Below are positions 6,478 to 7,427 of a stretch of DNA of 7,427 nucleotides, piece by piece. Positions within the stretch are counted from its first letter, which is position 1; every line of letters starts with the position of its first letter. Origin of the DNA: Marinilabiliales bacterium (GTDB taxonomy: Bacteria > Bacteroidota > Bacteroidia > Bacteroidales > UBA12077); NCBI GenBank assembly GCA_002869305.1, contig PKTC01000476.1, positions 1-7,427 of the forward strand, given 5' to 3'. The translations under genes and the position numbers were made by a program. Under the pieces are notes generated by a model, which saw nothing but the letters and a program-made list of their open reading frames with translations, was not told the origin of the DNA and made no database searches.

Positions 6478-7152
6478 TTATTCACGATCAAAACCAATTT
6501 CACCAAGAGCAATCTTCATCATAAATTCATACCGCCCCTCTTCATAATCTGAAAAGTAAATTGGTAGTGTTTTTAAAATAACCTTTTCATTTGAAGGAAA
6601 TAAACAATCTTGATGAGGGATAAATTGAATGGTCATATCCTTTTCAATATTGTCAAGTTCAGTCCAGACTTTCCATTTAGCGTTGTTACCAACTGGTTCG
6701 TATAAATACCATTTATCTTCTATATAAATACCTACAATTCCATGAGTAAAAAGATGATCGCCTTTTTTACCCAAAAAAGAAAAGTCTTTTAACAACAAAG
6801 ATTGATACTGAAGCATTGATGGTATATTAACGGCACGGCAAAGAGCCGCTAATAAAACTGATCGTCTGTAACAAGAATTTCCACCTCTTATCAATACTTC
6901 GCTTGCAACGAAAGTAGTAACTGTATCTTTACCGTAAGAATCTCTAACAAATTCAAAAATATTTTTAACTTTCTCTGTATCTGATTTGCAATTTAGGGTT
7001 AACTCTTTAGCTTTCGAAATGATTAATGGATTATCACAATCAATATATTTTGTAGGTCTTAAGAATACTGTTAAATCTTTAATCTCTTGTCCGTTTAGAT
7101 TATAAACCGACAATATTCCCATCAGAAATAGAAATATATAATTTTTAAGCAT
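6478..7152 (-). CDS. Secreted transglutaminase-like (cysteine protease fold) protein
   Basis: This 224-residue protein has an N-terminal signal peptide (hydrophobic stretch about 5-17, likely cleavage after NLNG with Gln22 as the first mature residue, a common Bacteroidota pattern). A transglutaminase-like core follows. SDTEKVKNIFEFVRDSY (57-73) is the usual helix before the active site. GGNSCYRRSVLLAALCRAVN (90-109) carries the nucleophile Cys94, and FTHGIVGIYIEDKWYLYEP (135-153) supplies His137 and an acidic residue at Glu152. In the family the third triad residue is normally Asp in a W-x-x-x-D-P context; here it is Glu. The role is probably periplasmic or surface processing of proteins or peptides, substrate unknown. 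The gene begins 24 bp after a NarI-like membrane subunit gene on the same strand, suggesting co-transcription, and it ends 7 bp from the convergent siaC-like gene. The fold is well supported; catalytic activity is not certain. Confidence 0.78.
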   Translation of the reverse strand: MLKNYIFLFLMGILSVYNLNGQEIKDLTVFLRPTKYIDCDNPLIISKAKELTLNCKSDTEKVKNIFEFVRDSYGKDTVTTFVASEVLIRGGNSCYRRSVLLAALCRAVNIPSMLQYQSLLLKDFSFLGKKGDHLFTHGIVGIYIEDKWYLYEPVGNNAKWKVWTELDNIEKDMTIQFIPHQDCLFPSNEKVILKTLPIYFSDYEEGRYEFMMKIALGEIGFDRE

Positions 7153-7176
7153 AATTAGTGTACAGTTTTTAAAAAT

Positions 7177-7427
7177 TTATTTTCTTTCAATCGAAGCTGC
7201 AAAAACCATCGCTACAGTCCGGTATAATAAATGTCCGAATTTGGTGTATGGTAAATAAATGATTACAAACCAAACGCAAATCAGGTGAAAAAAGTACAAG
7301 TAATAGGCTAAAATCCAGTTTAAAAATCTTGCTATTTCTACAATAACTCCTGAAATGGTTAAAAGAAAAAGAGATACTAAAAACAACCAATCATAGTAGT
7401 TACTGTTGCTAGCATTTTCTTTATCAA
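7177..7427 (-). CDS. NarI/HdrE/QmoC-type membrane cytochrome b subunit, C-terminal fragment
   Basis: Read on the minus strand, the frame is open from the right edge (last full codon at 7425-7423, DKENASNSNYYDW...), and only the last 83 codons are visible. The TTG at 7386 is an internal Leu codon rather than a start. After the YYDWLFLVSLFLLTISG membrane segment comes ARFLNWILAYYLYFFHLICV, then a second membrane segment (VWFVIIYLPYTKFGHLLYR) and a short basic tail. The YFFHL and KFGHLLYRT motifs, with potential heme-binding His residues, are typical of the C-terminal part of NarI-like domains in HdrE, DsrM and QmoC membrane subunits. These exchange electrons between the quinone pool and soluble Fe-S or flavin partners. 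In many such proteins a 4Fe-4S ferredoxin domain accompanies the NarI domain, but whether that is so here lies outside the window. The exact subfamily cannot be decided. Confidence 0.7.
   Translation of the reverse strand, partial: DKENASNSNYYDWLFLVSLFLLTISGVIVEIARFLNWILAYYLYFFHLICVWFVIIYLPYTKFGHLLYRTVAMVFAASIERK

Noticed and set aside
7177..7386. A short complete gene starting at TTG 7386
   Set aside because: The frame continues upstream without a stop to the window edge, and the upstream residues (YYDW before LFLV) fit the family, so the TTG is an internal Leu codon.
7187..7390. Alternative minus-strand frame overlapping the NarI-like fragment
   Set aside because: The overlapping frame (7177-7427) has clear NarI/QmoC-type motifs and stays open to the window edge; this one has no family signal.

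Overview
The window is AT-rich and most likely comes from a Bacteroidota chromosome, probably an anaerobic or fermentative, Marinilabiliales/Bacteroidales-like lineage. The evidence is the absence of clear Shine-Dalgarno sequences (starts sit behind A/T-rich leaders), a Bacteroidota-style FtsX/MacB permease of about 800 residues, a DUF6265 lipoprotein, a SiaC/DUF1987 protein and [FeFe]-hydrogenase maturation genes. No mobile element, CRISPR array, rRNA or tRNA was seen. The taxonomic call is inference from gene content.

Left part (1-1273): the C-terminal portion of hydG, cut by the window edge, is followed on the same strand by two tandem small paralogs of the TM1266-type 'iron-only hydrogenase system regulator' family. 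A convincing intrinsic terminator at 1237-1273 closes this hydrogenase-maturation unit.

Middle part (1274-3292): a possible promoter overlapping an inverted repeat precedes a stand-alone CoA-acylating aldehyde dehydrogenase that resembles the N-terminal half of AdhE. A small DUF6265 lipoprotein follows 16 bp downstream. Hydrogen production and acetaldehyde/ethanol formation are both electron sinks in fermentation, so the adjacency makes physiological sense, although the terminator makes these separate transcription units.

Centre-right (3394-5799): a full-length two-module ABC-type permease (MacB/FtsX architecture) stands alone, with no ATPase or membrane-fusion partner in view. A 293-bp AT-rich spacer (5800-6092) holds a hairpin at the permease stop codon and a weak palindrome, but no gene.

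Right part (6093-7427): a SiaC-like regulatory phosphoprotein keeps its phospho-acceptor motif, but its usual kinase and phosphatase partners are not in view. It converges, with only 7 bp between stop codons, on a minus-strand pair. That pair is a secreted transglutaminase-like protein preceded by the last 83 codons of a NarI/HdrE/QmoC-type membrane cytochrome subunit that runs off the right edge.

Overall these are recognisable families. The points most worth checking are the tandem TM1266 paralogs, the single-domain AdhE-like dehydrogenase with its upstream inverted repeat, the Glu-for-Asp change in the transglutaminase triad, and the orphan SiaC. I did not find a clearly novel multi-gene system.
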